Shown: positions 13,448 through 22,617, counted from the stretch's first letter. The stretch: 64,000 nt of DNA from Streptomyces puniciscabiei (GCF_006715785.1 NZ_VFNX01000001.1:2370501-2434500), one strand, 5' to 3'. Numbers and translations: made by a program. Notes: generated from the sequence alone by a model not told the origin.

Positions 13448-13834
13448 TTACTTGACCTCGACGGAGGCGCCGGCGCCCTTGAGGGCCTCGGCGGCCTTGT
13501 CGGCGGCTTCCTTGTTGACCTTCTCGAGGACCGGCTTCGGGGTGCCGTCGACGAGGTCCTTGGCCTCCTTCAGACCCAGCGAGGTCAGCTCACGCACGAC
13601 CTTGATGACCTGGATCTTCTTGTCGCCGGCGCCGGTGAGGATGACGTCGAACTCGTCCTTCTCCTCGACGGCCTCGGCGGCCGGGGCACCCGGGGCGCCG
13701 GCGGCGGCCACGGCGACCGGGGCGGCAGCGGTGACGTCGAACTTCTCCTCGAAGGCCTTCACGAACTCGGAGAGCTCGATGAGGGTCATCTCCTCGAACT
13801 GCGCGAGCAGGTCTTCCTGGCTGAGCTTCGCCAT
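13448..13834 (-). CDS. rplL: 50S ribosomal protein L7/L12
   Basis: [16 protein letters not shown] begins at ATG 13834 with GGAAGGA about 9 nt upstream, giving 128 residues; the GTG at 13852 lies before this ribosome site. The protein has the N-terminal dimerisation helices, an Ala/Pro/Gly-rich hinge ([15 protein letters not shown]) and the C-terminal domain with [21 protein letters not shown], which contacts elongation factors. It forms the flexible ribosomal stalk with L10 (rplJ, directly upstream). Confidence 0.98.
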   Translation of the reverse strand: MAKLSQEDLLAQFEEMTLIELSEFVKAFEEKFDVTAAAPVAVAAAGAPGAPAAEAVEEKDEFDVILTGAGDKKIQVIKVVRELTSLGLKEAKDLVDGTPKPVLEKVNKEAADKAAEALKGAGASVEVK

Positions 13835-13946
13835 GATGGGCGATCCTTCCACTCAAATCGGCAGGTGCCGGATGTACTGGATGTGGCGGGCGTACGTCGG
13901 CCCGCTGCGACCCGTGCCGTCGGCCCGGGTCAGAAAGCGAGCCGAA

Positions 13947-14477
13947 TTACTCGGCACCGCCCTGCTCGGCCTGCTTGGCGCGAAGCGCGTCCACGGTGCG
14001 GACGAGCTTCGACGGGAGCGCCTGGAAGAGCGCGGCAGCCTGGGACTGCTTGCCCTTCATGGCACCCGCCAGCTTGCTGAGCAGAACCTCGCGGGACTCG
14101 AGGTCCGCAAGCTTCTTGATCTCGTCGGCGGAGAGGGCCTTGCCCTCCAGGACACCGCCCTTGATGACGAGATTGGGGTTGTCCTTGGCGAAGTCACGCA
14201 GACCCTTCGCCGACTCCACCGGGTCACCGGTGACGAAGGCGACGGCCGTCGGGCCAGCGAAGAGCTGGTCCTCCAGCGTGATCCCGGCCTCCTTGGCCGC
14301 AATCTTGGTCAGCGTGTTCTTCACCACGGCGTACTGGGCGTTCTCACCGAGCGACCGGCGCAGCGTCTTGAGCTGCGCCACGGTGAGACCGCGGTACTCG
14401 GTCAGCACGGCGGCGTTGGAGCTGCGGAACTTGTCCGTCAGCTCCGCAACCGCGGCAGCCTTGTCGGGCCTCGCCAT
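13947..14477 (-). CDS. rplJ: 50S ribosomal protein L10
   Basis: ATG 14477 ([18 protein letters not shown]) gives 176 residues, with GGAAGGAGG just upstream on the minus strand. Conserved parts are [20 protein letters not shown] near the N-terminus, [18 protein letters not shown] in the middle, and a C-terminal helix that binds L7/L12 dimers. A structured leader (14478-14715) precedes it and probably binds the L10-L12 complex for feedback control. Confidence 0.98.
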   Translation of the reverse strand: MARPDKAAAVAELTDKFRSSNAAVLTEYRGLTVAQLKTLRRSLGENAQYAVVKNTLTKIAAKEAGITLEDQLFAGPTAVAFVTGDPVESAKGLRDFAKDNPNLVIKGGVLEGKALSADEIKKLADLESREVLLSKLAGAMKGKQSQAAALFQALPSKLVRTVDALRAKQAEQGGAE

Positions 14478-14715
14478 AGAGCCTCGGCCTCCTTCCGGGT
14501 GATTCGGACCGCGCGGACCCGAAGGAGGACTGGGTAAAACGAAACGCCCCGGCGCAGGCGCACGGGGCGGACTCGACCGGTCGCACACACGCTCGGCGCG
14601 CGCACTCCGGGAGTTCTTCCACTGTCACCTGCGCGGGTCGCCCACTTTTCAGCGGATCCTTCGGCCACCGCACCCTCGTACGAGCGCACGGCAACGACCA
14701 GCGGTCTTTGGCTTC
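14478..14715 (-). ncRNA. L10 (rplJ) leader RNA
   Basis: The minus-strand leader contains AAAGACCGCTGG (plus 14698-14709), the kind of sequence found in the kink-turn region of known L10 leaders, and several GC-rich helices before the rplJ ribosome site. In other bacteria L10-L12 binds this leader and represses its own operon. Boundaries are set by the predicted start near 14715 and the rplJ ATG; structure prediction would refine them. Confidence 0.65.
14545..14569 (-). terminator. Attenuator hairpin before rplJ
   Basis: On the minus strand CGCCCC-loop-GGGGCG is followed directly by TTTCGTTTT, the form of an intrinsic terminator, about 70 nt before the rplJ start. It may be the output of the L10 leader or a constitutive partial terminator. 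Confidence 0.5.
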
Positions 14716-14721
14716 TGGAAG

Positions 14722-14751
14722 AGAGTACGGGACCCGGGCGCCGTCGAGCAA
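14722..14751 (-). promoter_or_regulatory. Predicted rplJL promoter
   Basis: Minus strand: TTGCTC (-35, plus 14746-14751), an 18-nt spacer and TACTCT (-10, plus 14722-14727). The -35 lies in the loop, and the spacer forms the left arm, of the lipoprotein-gene terminator at 14727-14779. Confidence 0.5.
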
Positions 14752-14779
14752 ATCGGGCTCCACGGCGCCCGGGTCCCGT
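14727..14779 (-). terminator. Terminator of the lipoprotein gene, overlapping rplJ promoter
   Basis: A perfect 18-base inverted repeat, ACGGGACCCGGGCGCCGT (14727-14744) and ACGGCGCCCGGGTCCCGT (14762-14779), with a 17-nt loop, lies 8 nt beyond the lipoprotein stop. There is no long T run, as is common for actinobacterial terminators. Confidence 0.75.
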
Positions 14780-14786
14780 GGCGGAG

Positions 14787-15746
14787 TCAGGAGCTGATGC
14801 CGGTGCCGGCCCCGGGAACGCCGGTGGCCGAGCCGCTCGACGTGTTCCCCGAGCCGGGGGTGCCGAGGGACTTCAGCAGGTCCTTGAAGTCCTTGGTGTC
14901 ACTGGCCGGCGGGGCCTCGGCGGAGACCGGCACGCCGTAGTCGCTGTAGTAGGCGGTGCTGTTCAGGGCGCCCCTGGCCGTGTCCGCCCGCTCGGTCTTC
15001 TTCACCGGCAGGTTCTGGTCGTTGATCCAGATGTCGACGGTTTCGGTGGTGACGCCCGCCTGGTCGAGCTGCTTCTTCAGGGCGGCCAGCTGGTCCGCGC
15101 CGAGGTTGCTGCTCCTGCCGGCGAAGTCGGCGACGTTCACCGTGCCCGAGTAGTGCGTCGTACGGACGCCGGAGACGGTCTCCTGGCCGACCTTCTTCAC
15201 GTCGTGGGAGGCCAGCAGCAGCTTCACCGTCTGGGTCGGCGTGGCGTTCTGGAGCTGGTCCTTCATGTACGAACCGGAGGCGCCGCCGTACTGGGCGAGA
15301 TCGGCGTACGCGTACCTGAGCCAGTGCTTGCCGCCCGCCTTCCGGGCGAAGGTGTCGCTCATGTGCGCGTAGTACGCGTCCGGCAGATAACGGGCCTGAG
15401 TCGTCGACGTGCCGGCCGCGCGCATCATCTCGGCCATCTGGCCGCCGGTGTATGTGAGGGTCATGTTGCCCTGGAGACCGTGGGCCCATGTGAGGGCGCC
15501 GGTCCCGGTCGCCGACATCACGTTGCCGAGGGACATCGTGGAGCGCACCTTGGCCGAGTCCGCCTTGTCGGTGGACTGCTCGGCGCTGCGCAGCACGGCG
15601 GCGATGGGGCTGACGTGGATCGTGCCGCCGCCGGCCGCCTTGTCCCCCTTGCCCGAGCCGGAGGAGGAGCCGCATGCCGCCACGGAGGTCAGCGCGGCGG
15701 CCACCGCCATGGAAAGGGTCACCCGGCGCACGGTCGTGCTCTTCAT
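14787..15746 (-). CDS. Secreted lipoprotein, LppX/LprG-like fold possible
   Basis: ATG 15746 gives 319 residues starting MKSTTVRRVTLSMAVAAAL, with a lipobox LTSVAAC and then a Gly/Ser linker, so it should be lipid-anchored outside the membrane. The body is beta-rich with a VKLLLASHDVKKVGQETV segment and a C-terminal Thr/Gly/Ser-rich tail. It looks like Streptomyces lipoproteins found between rplA and rplJ, related in pattern to LppX/LprAFG lipid carriers. The ligand is unknown. A long upstream extension in frame (to 15878) would remove the signal peptide and is rejected. Confidence 0.85.
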   Translation of the reverse strand: MKSTTVRRVTLSMAVAAALTSVAACGSSSGSGKGDKAAGGGTIHVSPIAAVLRSAEQSTDKADSAKVRSTMSLGNVMSATGTGALTWAHGLQGNMTLTYTGGQMAEMMRAAGTSTTQARYLPDAYYAHMSDTFARKAGGKHWLRYAYADLAQYGGASGSYMKDQLQNATPTQTVKLLLASHDVKKVGQETVSGVRTTHYSGTVNVADFAGRSSNLGADQLAALKKQLDQAGVTTETVDIWINDQNLPVKKTERADTARGALNSTAYYSDYGVPVSAEAPPASDTKDFKDLLKSLGTPGSGNTSSGSATGVPGAGTGISS

Positions 15747-15861
15747 GTCTCGTCCCACCCCTGTTGCGAGTCGTTGTGCCCTGCACCGTAGCCCGGGCCA
15801 CTGACAGCCGTACGGAAGCTCCTGCACAGCCGCGTACAAGAAAGCTCGTACGAAGAAAGGA

Positions 15862-15893
15862 CGGGCCCCGCACCTCAAAGGTTGCAGGGCCCG
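15862..15893 (-). terminator. Terminator of rplKA
   Basis: CGGGCCCCGCACCT (15862-15875) pairs with AGGTTGCAGGGCCCG (15879-15893) with one bulge, and the minus strand continues TCCTTTCTTC. It lies 48 nt after the rplA stop. Confidence 0.7.
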
Positions 15894-15940
15894 CCCTCTC
15901 TCACGCGTACCTGACGCGGCTACCGGGGTGAGCGGACGGC

Positions 15941-16666
15941 TCAGACGGCGGCCGGGTCCTCCTCGACGAGGAGGTTGCGGGTGCGGTTCGGGTCGACCGG
16001 GATGCCGGGGCCCATCGTGGTGGTGATGGCGGCCTTCTTGAGGTAGCGACCCTTGGCGGCGGACGGCTTCAGACGGAGGATCTCCTCCAGCGCGGCGCCG
16101 TAGTTCTCCACCAGCTTGGCGTCGTCGAAGGACGCCTTGCCGATGATGAAGTGCAGGTTCGAGTGCTTGTCGACGCGGAACTCGATCTTGCCGCCCTTGA
16201 TGTCGGTGACGGCCTTGGCGACGTCGGGGGTGACGGTGCCGGTCTTCGGGTTCGGCATCAGACCACGCGGGCCGAGGACGCGGCCCAGGCGGCCGACCTT
16301 GCCCATGAGGTCCGGGGTGGCGACGACGGCGTCGAAGTCCAGACGGCCCTTCGAAACCTCGTCGATCAGCTCGTCGGCACCGACGATGTCGGCGCCCGCG
16401 GCACGCGCGGCCTCGGCACGGTCGCCGGTCGCGAAGACCAGGACCCGGGCGGTCTTACCGGTGCCGTGCGGAAGGTTCACGGTGCCACGGACCATCTGGT
16501 CGGCCTTGCGCGGGTCGACACCCAGACGGAAGGCGACCTCGACGGTGGCGTCGAACTTGGTCGTGGAGGTCTCCTTGGCGAGACGGACGGCCTCGAGCGG
16601 GGCGTACAGCTTCTCCCGGTCGACCTTGGCGTCCGCAGCGCGGAGAGCCTTGCTGCGCTTGCTCAC
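15941..16666 (-). CDS. rplA: 50S ribosomal protein L1
   Basis: GTG 16666 ([21 protein letters not shown]) with CAGGAGC upstream gives 241 residues, as in S. coelicolor. Typical L1 sequence is present: [36 protein letters not shown] and [16 protein letters not shown]1 binds 23S rRNA at the exit side and often represses the rplKA mRNA. It lies about 100 nt downstream of rplK. Confidence 0.98.
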   Translation of the reverse strand: MSKRSKALRAADAKVDREKLYAPLEAVRLAKETSTTKFDATVEVAFRLGVDPRKADQMVRGTVNLPHGTGKTARVLVFATGDRAEAARAAGADIVGADELIDEVSKGRLDFDAVVATPDLMGKVGRLGRVLGPRGLMPNPKTGTVTPDVAKAVTDIKGGKIEFRVDKHSNLHFIIGKASFDDAKLVENYGAALEEILRLKPSAAKGRYLKKAAITTTMGPGIPVDPNRTRNLLVEEDPAAV

Positions 16667-16767
16667 AACTTGCTCCTGTGTGTTCGTTGAGGAGTCGTGG
16701 TCCTCGGGCCGAGCAGGCCCTGCCACGTGCGACCGGCGACGGCCGCATGACTGCTAGGGGGTTGGGG

Positions 16768-17202
16768 TCAGCCCTCGACCGTGACGCCCATGGAACGCGC
16801 GGTACCGGCGATGATCTTCGCGGCGGCGTCCAGGTCGTTCGCGTTCAGGTCGGGCATCTTGGTCTGGGCGATCTCGCGGACCTGCGCCTCGGTGATCTTG
16901 GCGACCTTGGTCTTGTGCGGCTCGCCGGAGCCCTTCTCGATGCCCGCGGCCTTGAGGATCATCTTCGCGGCCGGCGGCGTCTTGGTGACGAAGGTGAAGG
17001 AGCGGTCCTCGTAGACCGTGATCTCCACCGGGATGACCCAACCGCGCTGCGACTCGGTCGCGGCGTTGTAGGCCTTGCAGAACTCCATGATGTTGACACC
17101 GTGCTGACCCAGCGCGGGGCCGACCGGCGGAGCCGGGTTGGCGGCACCGGCCTGGATCTGGAGCTTGATGAGCCCCGTGACCTTCTTCTTCTTGGGAGGC
17201 AT
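16768..17202 (-). CDS. rplK: 50S ribosomal protein L11
   Basis: ATG 17202 ([16 protein letters not shown]) gives 144 residues with GGAGAG just upstream; upstream in-frame extension is rejected. [21 protein letters not shown] and the C-terminal rRNA-binding domain ending MGVTVEG are canonical. L11 forms the GTPase-associated centre, needed for RelA stringent signalling and the thiostrepton target site. It starts the rplKA unit after the nusG terminator. Confidence 0.98.
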   Translation of the reverse strand: MPPKKKKVTGLIKLQIQAGAANPAPPVGPALGQHGVNIMEFCKAYNAATESQRGWVIPVEITVYEDRSFTFVTKTPPAAKMILKAAGIEKGSGEPHKTKVAKITEAQVREIAQTKMPDLNANDLDAAAKIIAGTARSMGVTVEG

Positions 17203-17309
17203 GGCTCTCCGGGTCCTTTCATTCGGGTCCATGCCCGCGCAAGGTCGCGACCCTGACGCAGGCATACCGCACAACGATAACGGGTATAGATGCGCGGCCA
17301 AAAACCGAG

Positions 17310-17344
17310 CAGGTCAGACAGCCTGAGACGGCCCGTCTGACCTG
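17310..17344 (-). terminator. Terminator of secE-nusG
   Basis: Perfect 10-bp arms CAGGTCAGAC (17310-17319) and GTCTGACCTG (17335-17344), followed on the minus strand by CTCGGTTTTT. It separates nusG from rplK. Confidence 0.8.
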
Positions 17345-17385
17345 CACGGAAGAGCGACGTCCAGAAATGGACTGGTTCTTCTGGA

Positions 17386-18258
17386 TCAGTTCTTCTGGAT
17401 CTGGTCGAAGGACAGCTCGACCGGCGTCTCGCGGCCGAAGATCTCCACCAGGCCCTTGACCTTCTTCGAGTCGGGGTTGATCTCGTTGATGGTCGCCTGC
17501 AGCGTGGCGAACGGGCCGTCGGTGACGGTGACCGAGTCGCCGACCTCGAAGTCCAGCACCTGGACCTCGACCTTGCGCTGCGGGGCGGGCTTGCCCTCCG
17601 CCTCGGCGGCCTCGCGGGCGGCCTTCTCCTCGGCCTCCGGAGCGAGCATCTTGACGATCTCGTCCAGGGTCAGCGGGTACGGGTCGTAGGCGTTGCCGAC
17701 GAAGCCGGTGACACCCGGGGTGTTGCGGACGACACCCCAGGACTCGTTGGTCAGGTCCATGCGGACCAGGACGTAACCCGGCAGCTTGTTCTGCTTGATC
17801 GTCTTGCGGTCGCCGTTCTTGATCTGGACGACCTCCTCCTGCGGCACCTCGGCCTGGAAGATGTAGTCCTCGACGTTCAGCGAGACGGCGCGCTGCTCCA
17901 GGTTGGTCTTCACGCGGTTCTCGTAACCGGCGTAGGTGTGGATGACGTACCACTCGCCGGGCAGGGAACGCAGTTCCTCGCGCAGGGCCTGGACGGGGTC
18001 GACGGGCTCGGCCGGCTCCTCCTCGGCGGCCTCTTCGGCCTCTTCGGCCTCGGCGGCAGCCTCCTCGCCGGCTTCCTCGTCCTCTTCGTCCTCGACGTTC
18101 AGGGCAGCCTCTTCGGCCGGCCCCCCCGCCTCGGCCTCGGCAGCCTCGAACTCGTCCTGCTCGTCCGCGCCCTCGACGATGTCGAGCTCGTCGTCCACCA
18201 TCTCGGCAGCGGTCGCGCGCGACTCGATGGCGTCGTCGTTCAGGTTCGGGTCAGACAC
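17386..18258 (-). CDS. nusG: Transcription elongation/termination factor NusG
   Basis: GTG 18258 gives 290 residues. The first ~100 residues are an acidic Glu/Ala-rich extension ([21 protein letters not shown]) absent from E. coli NusG but usual in Streptomyces. The NGN domain starts near [21 protein letters not shown] and contains [26 protein letters not shown]. The C-terminal KOW domain includes [19 protein letters not shown] and ends [11 protein letters not shown]. NusG links RNA polymerase to Rho or the ribosome. It follows secE after a terminator-like hairpin. Confidence 0.98.
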   Translation of the reverse strand: MSDPNLNDDAIESRATAAEMVDDELDIVEGADEQDEFEAAEAEAGGPAEEAALNVEDEEDEEAGEEAAAEAEEAEEAAEEEPAEPVDPVQALREELRSLPGEWYVIHTYAGYENRVKTNLEQRAVSLNVEDYIFQAEVPQEEVVQIKNGDRKTIKQNKLPGYVLVRMDLTNESWGVVRNTPGVTGFVGNAYDPYPLTLDEIVKMLAPEAEEKAAREAAEAEGKPAPQRKVEVQVLDFEVGDSVTVTDGPFATLQATINEINPDSKKVKGLVEIFGRETPVELSFDQIQKN

Positions 18259-18304
18259 GATGGCTGCTTCTTCCTGGATACATAGGGGTGGAACATGCGA
18301 AAAC

Positions 18305-18326
18305 GGGCGCCGGTACCACGGCGCCC
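18305..18326 (-). terminator. Attenuator between secE and nusG
   Basis: GGGCGCCG-6 nt-CGGCGCCC with the minus strand continuing GTTTTCG. It lies 12 nt after the secE stop and may reduce read-through into nusG. Confidence 0.6.
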
Positions 18327-18338
18327 TTCGCTCTTGGC

Positions 18339-18626
18339 TCAGCCGAAGACGTACTTGGCCGCGTGGTTGAGCCCATAGTCAATCACGGTCACCAGCGCGA
18401 TCATGATGGCGACGAAGAAGATCACCACGGTGGTGTACGACGTCAGCTGGTTGCGCGTCGGCCAGACGACCTTGCGGAGCTCCGCGATGATCTGGCGGTA
18501 GAAGGTGGCGAGGCGCTTCAGCGGGCCCTTCTTGGCACGCTTGCCGCCCTTGCGGGCCTTCTTCTTGGACTCGAGCGCCTCGTCCTGGGCATCAGGCGTG
18601 TCGATGGAGCCCACGGCGTCCGTCAT
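18339..18626 (-). CDS. secE: Preprotein translocase subunit SecE
   Basis: ATG 18626 ([16 protein letters not shown]) gives 95 residues. A Lys/Arg-rich stretch [19 protein letters not shown] precedes the conserved [20 protein letters not shown] amphipathic helix and one transmembrane segment, [19 protein letters not shown]. It clamps SecY in the Sec channel. The long open frame reaching to 21083 is an artefact of composition. Confidence 0.97.
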   Translation of the reverse strand: MTDAVGSIDTPDAQDEALESKKKARKGGKRAKKGPLKRLATFYRQIIAELRKVVWPTRNQLTSYTTVVIFFVAIMIALVTVIDYGLNHAAKYVFG

Positions 18627-18732
18627 TGTCCTCACCTGGTCCCGGGTCGTGGCCGTGCCGCGCCCGGTTTCTGAGCCGCACGGCGGTGCATTGCTGTACG
18701 TACATGCGCACACATCCTGGCGGTGTGTGTAG

Positions 18733-18805
18733 CAGGGCCGGAGGGACTTGAACCCCCAACCGCCGGTTTTGGAGACCGGTGCTCTACCAATTGAGCTACG
18801 ACCCT
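18733..18805 (-). tRNA. tRNA-Trp (CCA)
   Basis: Cloverleaf on the minus strand: acceptor AGGGTCG/CGGCCCT (one T.G pair), D arm GCTC..GAGC, anticodon stem CCGGT/ACCGG with loop CTCCAAA (anticodon CCA), T arm GGGGG-TTCAAGT-CCCTC, discriminator G. 73 nt; CCA end not encoded. Located upstream of secE. Confidence 0.97.
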
Positions 18806-19067
18806 TTGTGTGTCCCCCAACGTACCGCATCCGGCCGGGTGCGCGGTGTGCACCGGTTTCGGCGGCGGCTTCTGAAGGCCAACGAGGTGAGAGTGTACGT
18901 GGTCCACGGCCCGGCGTCGAACAGAAAGAGCCCGTCCGGGGCCACTTGACCAAAGATCGTCCTGGCCGGGGGCCGTATTCGGACCCGTGTTCACGCTTCG
19001 ACCCCTGGTTGTTCAGTCCGTGAAACCCGTGTGCCGGGGACATTTCCGGTCTGGAACGATGGGCGCC

Positions 19068-20294
19068 ATGAGCGCTGCAACCCCACCCACCGAGCGCCGG
19101 GTCTCCGCCCGAGTCGGCGCGATCTCCGAGTCCGCCACCCTCGCCGTGGACGCCAAGGCCAAGGCCCTGAAGGCCGCCGGGCGTCCGGTGATCGGCTTCG
19201 GCGCCGGCGAGCCCGACTTCCCGACCCCGGACTACATCGTCGAGGCGGCCGTAGAGGCCTGCAAGAACCCCAAGTACCACCGCTACACGCCGGCCGGCGG
19301 CCTGCCCGAGCTGAAGGCCGCGATCGCCGCGAAGACGCTGCGCGACTCCGGCTGGGAGCCCGACGTCTCGCAGATCCTGGTGACCAACGGCGGCAAGCAG
19401 GCCATCTACGAGGCGTTCGCCGCGATCCTCGACCCGGGCGACGAGGTCATCGTCCCGGCGCCGTACTGGACGACGTACCCCGAGTCGATCCGCCTCGCGG
19501 GCGGTGTCCCGGTGGAGGTCGTGGCCGACGAGACGACCGGCTACCGCGTGTCGGTCGAGCAGCTGGAGGCGGCGCGCACGGAGAAGACGAAGGTCGTGCT
19601 CTTCGTCTCCCCGTCCAACCCGACCGGAGCGGTGTACTCGGAGGCCGAGACCGAGGCGATCGGCCGCTGGGCCGTGGAGCACGGCCTGTGGGTGCTCACC
19701 GACGAGATCTACGAGCACCTGGTCTACGGCGACGCCGCCGCGGTGTCCCTGCCGGCGCTGCTGCCCGAGCTGCGCGACAAGTGCGTCGTCGTCAACGGTG
19801 TGGCGAAGACCTACGCCATGACCGGCTGGCGTGTGGGCTGGGTCATCGGCCCGAAGGACGTCGTCAAGGCCGCGACGAACCTGCAGTCGCACGCCACCTC
19901 GAACGTCTCCAACGTGGCCCAGGTGGCCGCCCTGGCCGCCGTCTCCGGTGACCTCGAGGCCGTGGCGAAGATGCGCGAGGCCTTCGACCGGCGCCGCAGG
20001 ACCATCGTGCGGATGCTCAACGAGATCGACGGCGTGGTCTGCCCGGAGCCCGAGGGCGCCTTCTACGCCTACCCGTCGGTCAAGGCCCTGCTCGGCAAGG
20101 AGATCCGCGGCAAGCGCCCGCAGGACACCGTCGAGCTGGCCGCCCTGATCCTTGAGGAGGCCGAGGTCGCGGTCGTCCCGGGCGAGGCCTTCGGCACGTC
20201 GGGCTATCTGCGGCTGTCCTACGCCCTGGGCGACGAGGACCTCGTCGAGGGCGTGAGCCGCATCCAGAAGCTGCTGGCGGAGGCCAGGGACTGA
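19068..20294 (+). CDS. aspC: PLP-dependent aminotransferase, aspartate type
   Basis: ATG 19068 ([19 protein letters not shown]) gives 408 residues; ATG 19059 is three codons upstream. Class I fold motifs: [58 protein letters not shown], and the Schiff-base Lys in [18 protein letters not shown]. Arg in GYLRLSYA binds substrate carboxylate. The likely reaction is aspartate + 2-oxoglutarate to oxaloacetate + glutamate. It ends at a strong terminator (20311-20343). Related aminotransferases with other substrates cannot be excluded. Confidence 0.92.
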   Translation: MSAATPPTERRVSARVGAISESATLAVDAKAKALKAAGRPVIGFGAGEPDFPTPDYIVEAAVEACKNPKYHRYTPAGGLPELKAAIAAKTLRDSGWEPDVSQILVTNGGKQAIYEAFAAILDPGDEVIVPAPYWTTYPESIRLAGGVPVEVVADETTGYRVSVEQLEAARTEKTKVVLFVSPSNPTGAVYSEAETEAIGRWAVEHGLWVLTDEIYEHLVYGDAAAVSLPALLPELRDKCVVVNGVAKTYAMTGWRVGWVIGPKDVVKAATNLQSHATSNVSNVAQVAALAAVSGDLEAVAKMREAFDRRRRTIVRMLNEIDGVVCPEPEGAFYAYPSVKALLGKEIRGKRPQDTVELAALILEEAEVAVVPGEAFGTSGYLRLSYALGDEDLVEGVSRIQKLLAEARD

Positions 20295-20310
20295 GTGGTC
20301 CATTTTTGGA

Positions 20311-20343
20311 CAGGGGCACCTCCGGACCTCGGAGGTGCCCCTG
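20311..20343 (+). terminator. Terminator of the aminotransferase gene
   Basis: CAGGGGCACCTCCG (20311-20324) and CGGAGGTGCCCCTG (20330-20343), perfect 14-bp stem, then TTCGTTT. Confidence 0.9.
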
Positions 20344-20417
20344 TTCGTTTGTGCGAGCAAGACCACGTACGGGGAAACGGCTACCGGTACGACAGGGGCG
20401 TACGGCAGGATCTGGGA

Positions 20418-21458
20418 ATGGAGCGTGTACGTGATCTCTCTGAACTGCCGAAAGCCCATCTGCACCTGCACTTCACCGGTTCGATGCGGCCGGGAACCGT
20501 CCTGGAACTGGCCGACAAGTACGGCGTACGCCTGCCCGACGCCCTGACGGAGGCCCTGACCAGCGGTGAACCGCCGAAGCTGCGGGCCACCGACGAGCGG
20601 GGCTGGTTCCGCTTCCAGCGGCTGTACGACGCGGCGCGCTCCTGCCTGCGCCGGCCGGAGGACATCCAGCGCCTGGTCCGGGAGGCCGCCGAGGAGGACC
20701 TCAGGGACGGCTCGGGGTGGCTGGAGATCCAGGTGGACCCGACGTCGTACGCGCCCCGGCTCGGCGGGCTGATTCCCGCGCTGGAGATCATCCTGGACGC
20801 GGTGGAGACGACGTCCCGGGAGACCGGGCTCGGCATGCGCGTGCTGGTCGCCGCCAACCGCATGAAGCACCCCCTGGACGCCCGCACGCTGGCCCGCCTG
20901 GCGGTGCGGTACGCGGACCGGGGTGTGGTCGGTTTCGGGCTCTCCAACGACGAGCGGCGGGGCATGGCGCGGGATTTCGACCGGGCCTTCCACATCGCGC
21001 GCGAGGGCGGTCTGCTGTCGGCCCCGCACGGCGGCGAGCTGACCGGCCCGGCCTCGGTGCGCGACTGCCTGGACGACCTGCACGCCTCACGGATCGGGCA
21101 CGGGGTGCGCGCGGCCGAGGACCCGCGGCTGCTGAAGCGGCTGGCCGACCGGGGCGTGACCTGCGAGGTGTGCCCGGCCTCGAACGTGGCGCTCGGCGTG
21201 TACGAGAAGCCCGAGGACGTCCCGCTGCGGACGTTCTTCGAGGCCGGCGTGCCCATGGCCCTCGGCGCCGACGACCCCCTGCTGTTCGGCTCCCGGCTGG
21301 CCGCCCAGTACGAGATCGCCCGGCAGGCCCACGGCTTCTCGGACGCCGAACTGGCCGAGCTGGCCCGGCAGTCGGTACGGGGATCGGCCGCCCCGGAGGA
21401 CGTCAGGGCGCGGCTGCTGGCCGGCGTGGACGACTGGCTGGCGCGCCCGGCGGCCTGA
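20418..21458 (+). CDS. add: Adenosine deaminase family protein
   Basis: ATG 20418 (MERVRDLSELPKAHLHLHF) gives 346 residues. Metal and catalytic motifs are HLHLH near the N-terminus, HGGELTG, SRIGHGVRA, CPASNVALG and GADDPLLFG. The family's second Asp-Asp block is usually S/T-x-D-D-P; here it reads GADDP, a mild change. The reaction would be hydrolytic deamination of adenosine to inosine, though related enzymes act on other purines. It stands alone on the plus strand. An antisense open frame overlaps its last 370 nt. Confidence 0.88.
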   Translation: MERVRDLSELPKAHLHLHFTGSMRPGTVLELADKYGVRLPDALTEALTSGEPPKLRATDERGWFRFQRLYDAARSCLRRPEDIQRLVREAAEEDLRDGSGWLEIQVDPTSYAPRLGGLIPALEIILDAVETTSRETGLGMRVLVAANRMKHPLDARTLARLAVRYADRGVVGFGLSNDERRGMARDFDRAFHIAREGGLLSAPHGGELTGPASVRDCLDDLHASRIGHGVRAAEDPRLLKRLADRGVTCEVCPASNVALGVYEKPEDVPLRTFFEAGVPMALGADDPLLFGSRLAAQYEIARQAHGFSDAELAELARQSVRGSAAPEDVRARLLAGVDDWLARPAA

Positions 21459-21887
21459 AGTGGCGTAGGGCGGATATGCCTTGAAGCAGATCACCACCTC
21501 GATCGGATGCCCGCCGCCGGGCGGGTCGACCAGGGGGAAGATCGATCCCATGTACGCCATGTGCCCCTCGCGGGCACCCTTGTGATGCGGGCCGTGGCCC
21601 GCCGCCCGGGCGAGCCAGACCGCGGTGGCGGCGAACAGGTTCCGGTCGCCGAAAACAATGGTGTGCCGGGAGCAGGCGGCGAAGGTGAACAGGCCCGCCG
21701 GCCGGCTCGGTCCGTCGGGGTCGCCGAGCAGCAGGCCGATGGGGCCGGGCGCGCGCAAGGAGGTGTGGCGCAAGGGGCGCCAGGGATGGACGACCCGGTA
21801 TGCGTGTGGTCCGGTGCGGGGCCGGAGCTCACGCAGTCTCAGCCGCATACGGTGCTCCGCGGGGCCGGTTGTCCGGCTGCTCGTCAT
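21087..21887 (-). CDS. Hypothetical protein with 3' end antisense to the deaminase gene
   Basis: From ATG 21887 (or 21848) the minus strand has good Streptomyces codon use down to about 21470, encoding a compact domain with RNLFAATAVWLARAAGHG and MAYMGSIFPLVDPPGGGHP. The first stop, however, is 21087, so the frame runs 370 nt into the deaminase gene on the opposite strand. Either the protein really extends, or a frameshift near 21470 has removed the native stop. I do not recognise the family. It follows the TetR gene in the same direction with 15 nt between them. Confidence 0.4.
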   Translation of the reverse strand: MTSSRTTGPAEHRMRLRLRELRPRTGPHAYRVVHPWRPLRHTSLRAPGPIGLLLGDPDGPSRPAGLFTFAACSRHTIVFGDRNLFAATAVWLARAAGHGPHHKGAREGHMAYMGSIFPLVDPPGGGHPIEVVICFKAYPPYATSGRRARQPVVHAGQQPRPDVLRGGRSPYRLPGQLGQFGVREAVGLPGDLVLGGQPGAEQQGVVGAEGHGHAGLEERPQRDVLGLLVHAERHVRGRAHLAGHAPVGQPLQQPRVLGRAHPVPDP

Positions 21888-21902
21888 GCACCCGGCTGAG
21901 GT

Positions 21903-22514
21903 TCACGCGCGCGTGGGCGCAACGGAGATTCCGCCCAGCAGTGTCCTCGCGAGCCGTGCGGCGAACGCGTCGACCGGCGGCCGCTCACCTGTGCCGGTCA
22001 TGTCGTAGGCGAACGCGCGCTGTGCGCAGGCGCCCAGCAGCAGGGAGGCGGCGGCGAAGGTGTCGGCGTCGGCGCGGACTCGGCCGTGGGCCTGTTCGGC
22101 GCGCAGGTAGGCGTCCAGGTCCTGGATGGGCCGGTGCGGGCCGGCGCCGAGCGTGCGCAGGACGTCGTCGTGGCGCCGTTTGAGCTGGGTCTCGGCGTAC
22201 AGGGAGGCGGCGATCGGGAAGCTCTGCTCGTAGAAGAGCGCGGCCTGGCGGGCGATCTCGGTGAGGTTGCCCTCCAGGGTGCCCTGTCCCGGTTCGGCGG
22301 CGAGACTGGCCAGGAGGGGCTTGAGCCGGGGCAGCCGCTCGGCGAGCACGCGCACGAACAGCTCCTCCTTGCTGTCGAAGTACTTGTAGAGGGCCGCTTC
22401 GGAGCACCCGGCCGCGCGGGCGATCTCCTTGGTGGTGGCGCGGGCGAGTCCGACGGTGAGCATGAGCTCGTGGGCGGCGTCGAGGATGCGGACACGCGCC
22501 GGCTTCGGCTCCAT
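21903..22514 (-). CDS. TetR-family transcriptional regulator
   Basis: 203 residues from ATG 22514. The N-terminal helix-turn-helix is RILDAAHELMLTVGLARATTKEIARAAGCSEAALYKYF (residues about 8-46), then a helical ligand domain. It is divergent from an NAD(P)-binding protein gene, and two palindromes in the gap (22541-22560 and 22574-22591) are likely its operators. The ligand is unknown. Confidence 0.93.
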   Translation of the reverse strand: MEPKPARVRILDAAHELMLTVGLARATTKEIARAAGCSEAALYKYFDSKEELFVRVLAERLPRLKPLLASLAAEPGQGTLEGNLTEIARQAALFYEQSFPIAASLYAETQLKRRHDDVLRTLGAGPHRPIQDLDAYLRAEQAHGRVRADADTFAAASLLLGACAQRAFAYDMTGTGERPPVDAFAARLARTLLGGISVAPTRA

Positions 22515-22540
22515 GGGACGTCCAATCGGGCTTGACGAGT

Positions 22541-22591
22541 GAGTGAGTGCTTACCCACTCTAGAGTGAGCAGAGGTGAGTGAATACTCACC
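22541..22591. promoter_or_regulatory. Two predicted TetR operators
   Basis: Site 1: GAGTGAGT-GCTT-ACCCACTC (22541-22560, one mismatch). Site 2: GGTGAGT-GAAT-ACTCACC (22574-22591, perfect). Both share GTGAGT-N4-ACYCAC and their centres are 32 bp apart, about three helical turns, so two dimers would bind the same DNA face. Confidence 0.75.
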
Positions 22592-22617
22592 CACCCTTTC
22601 GGACCACGGGAGCACTC

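Noticed and set aside
18733..18805. tRNA-Trp as an integration site
   Set aside because: No repeated 3' tRNA end or mobile gene is found on either side.
18627..21083. Open frame extending secE upstream to 21083
   Set aside because: It crosses a tRNA and runs antisense to two enzymes; secE starts at ATG 18626.
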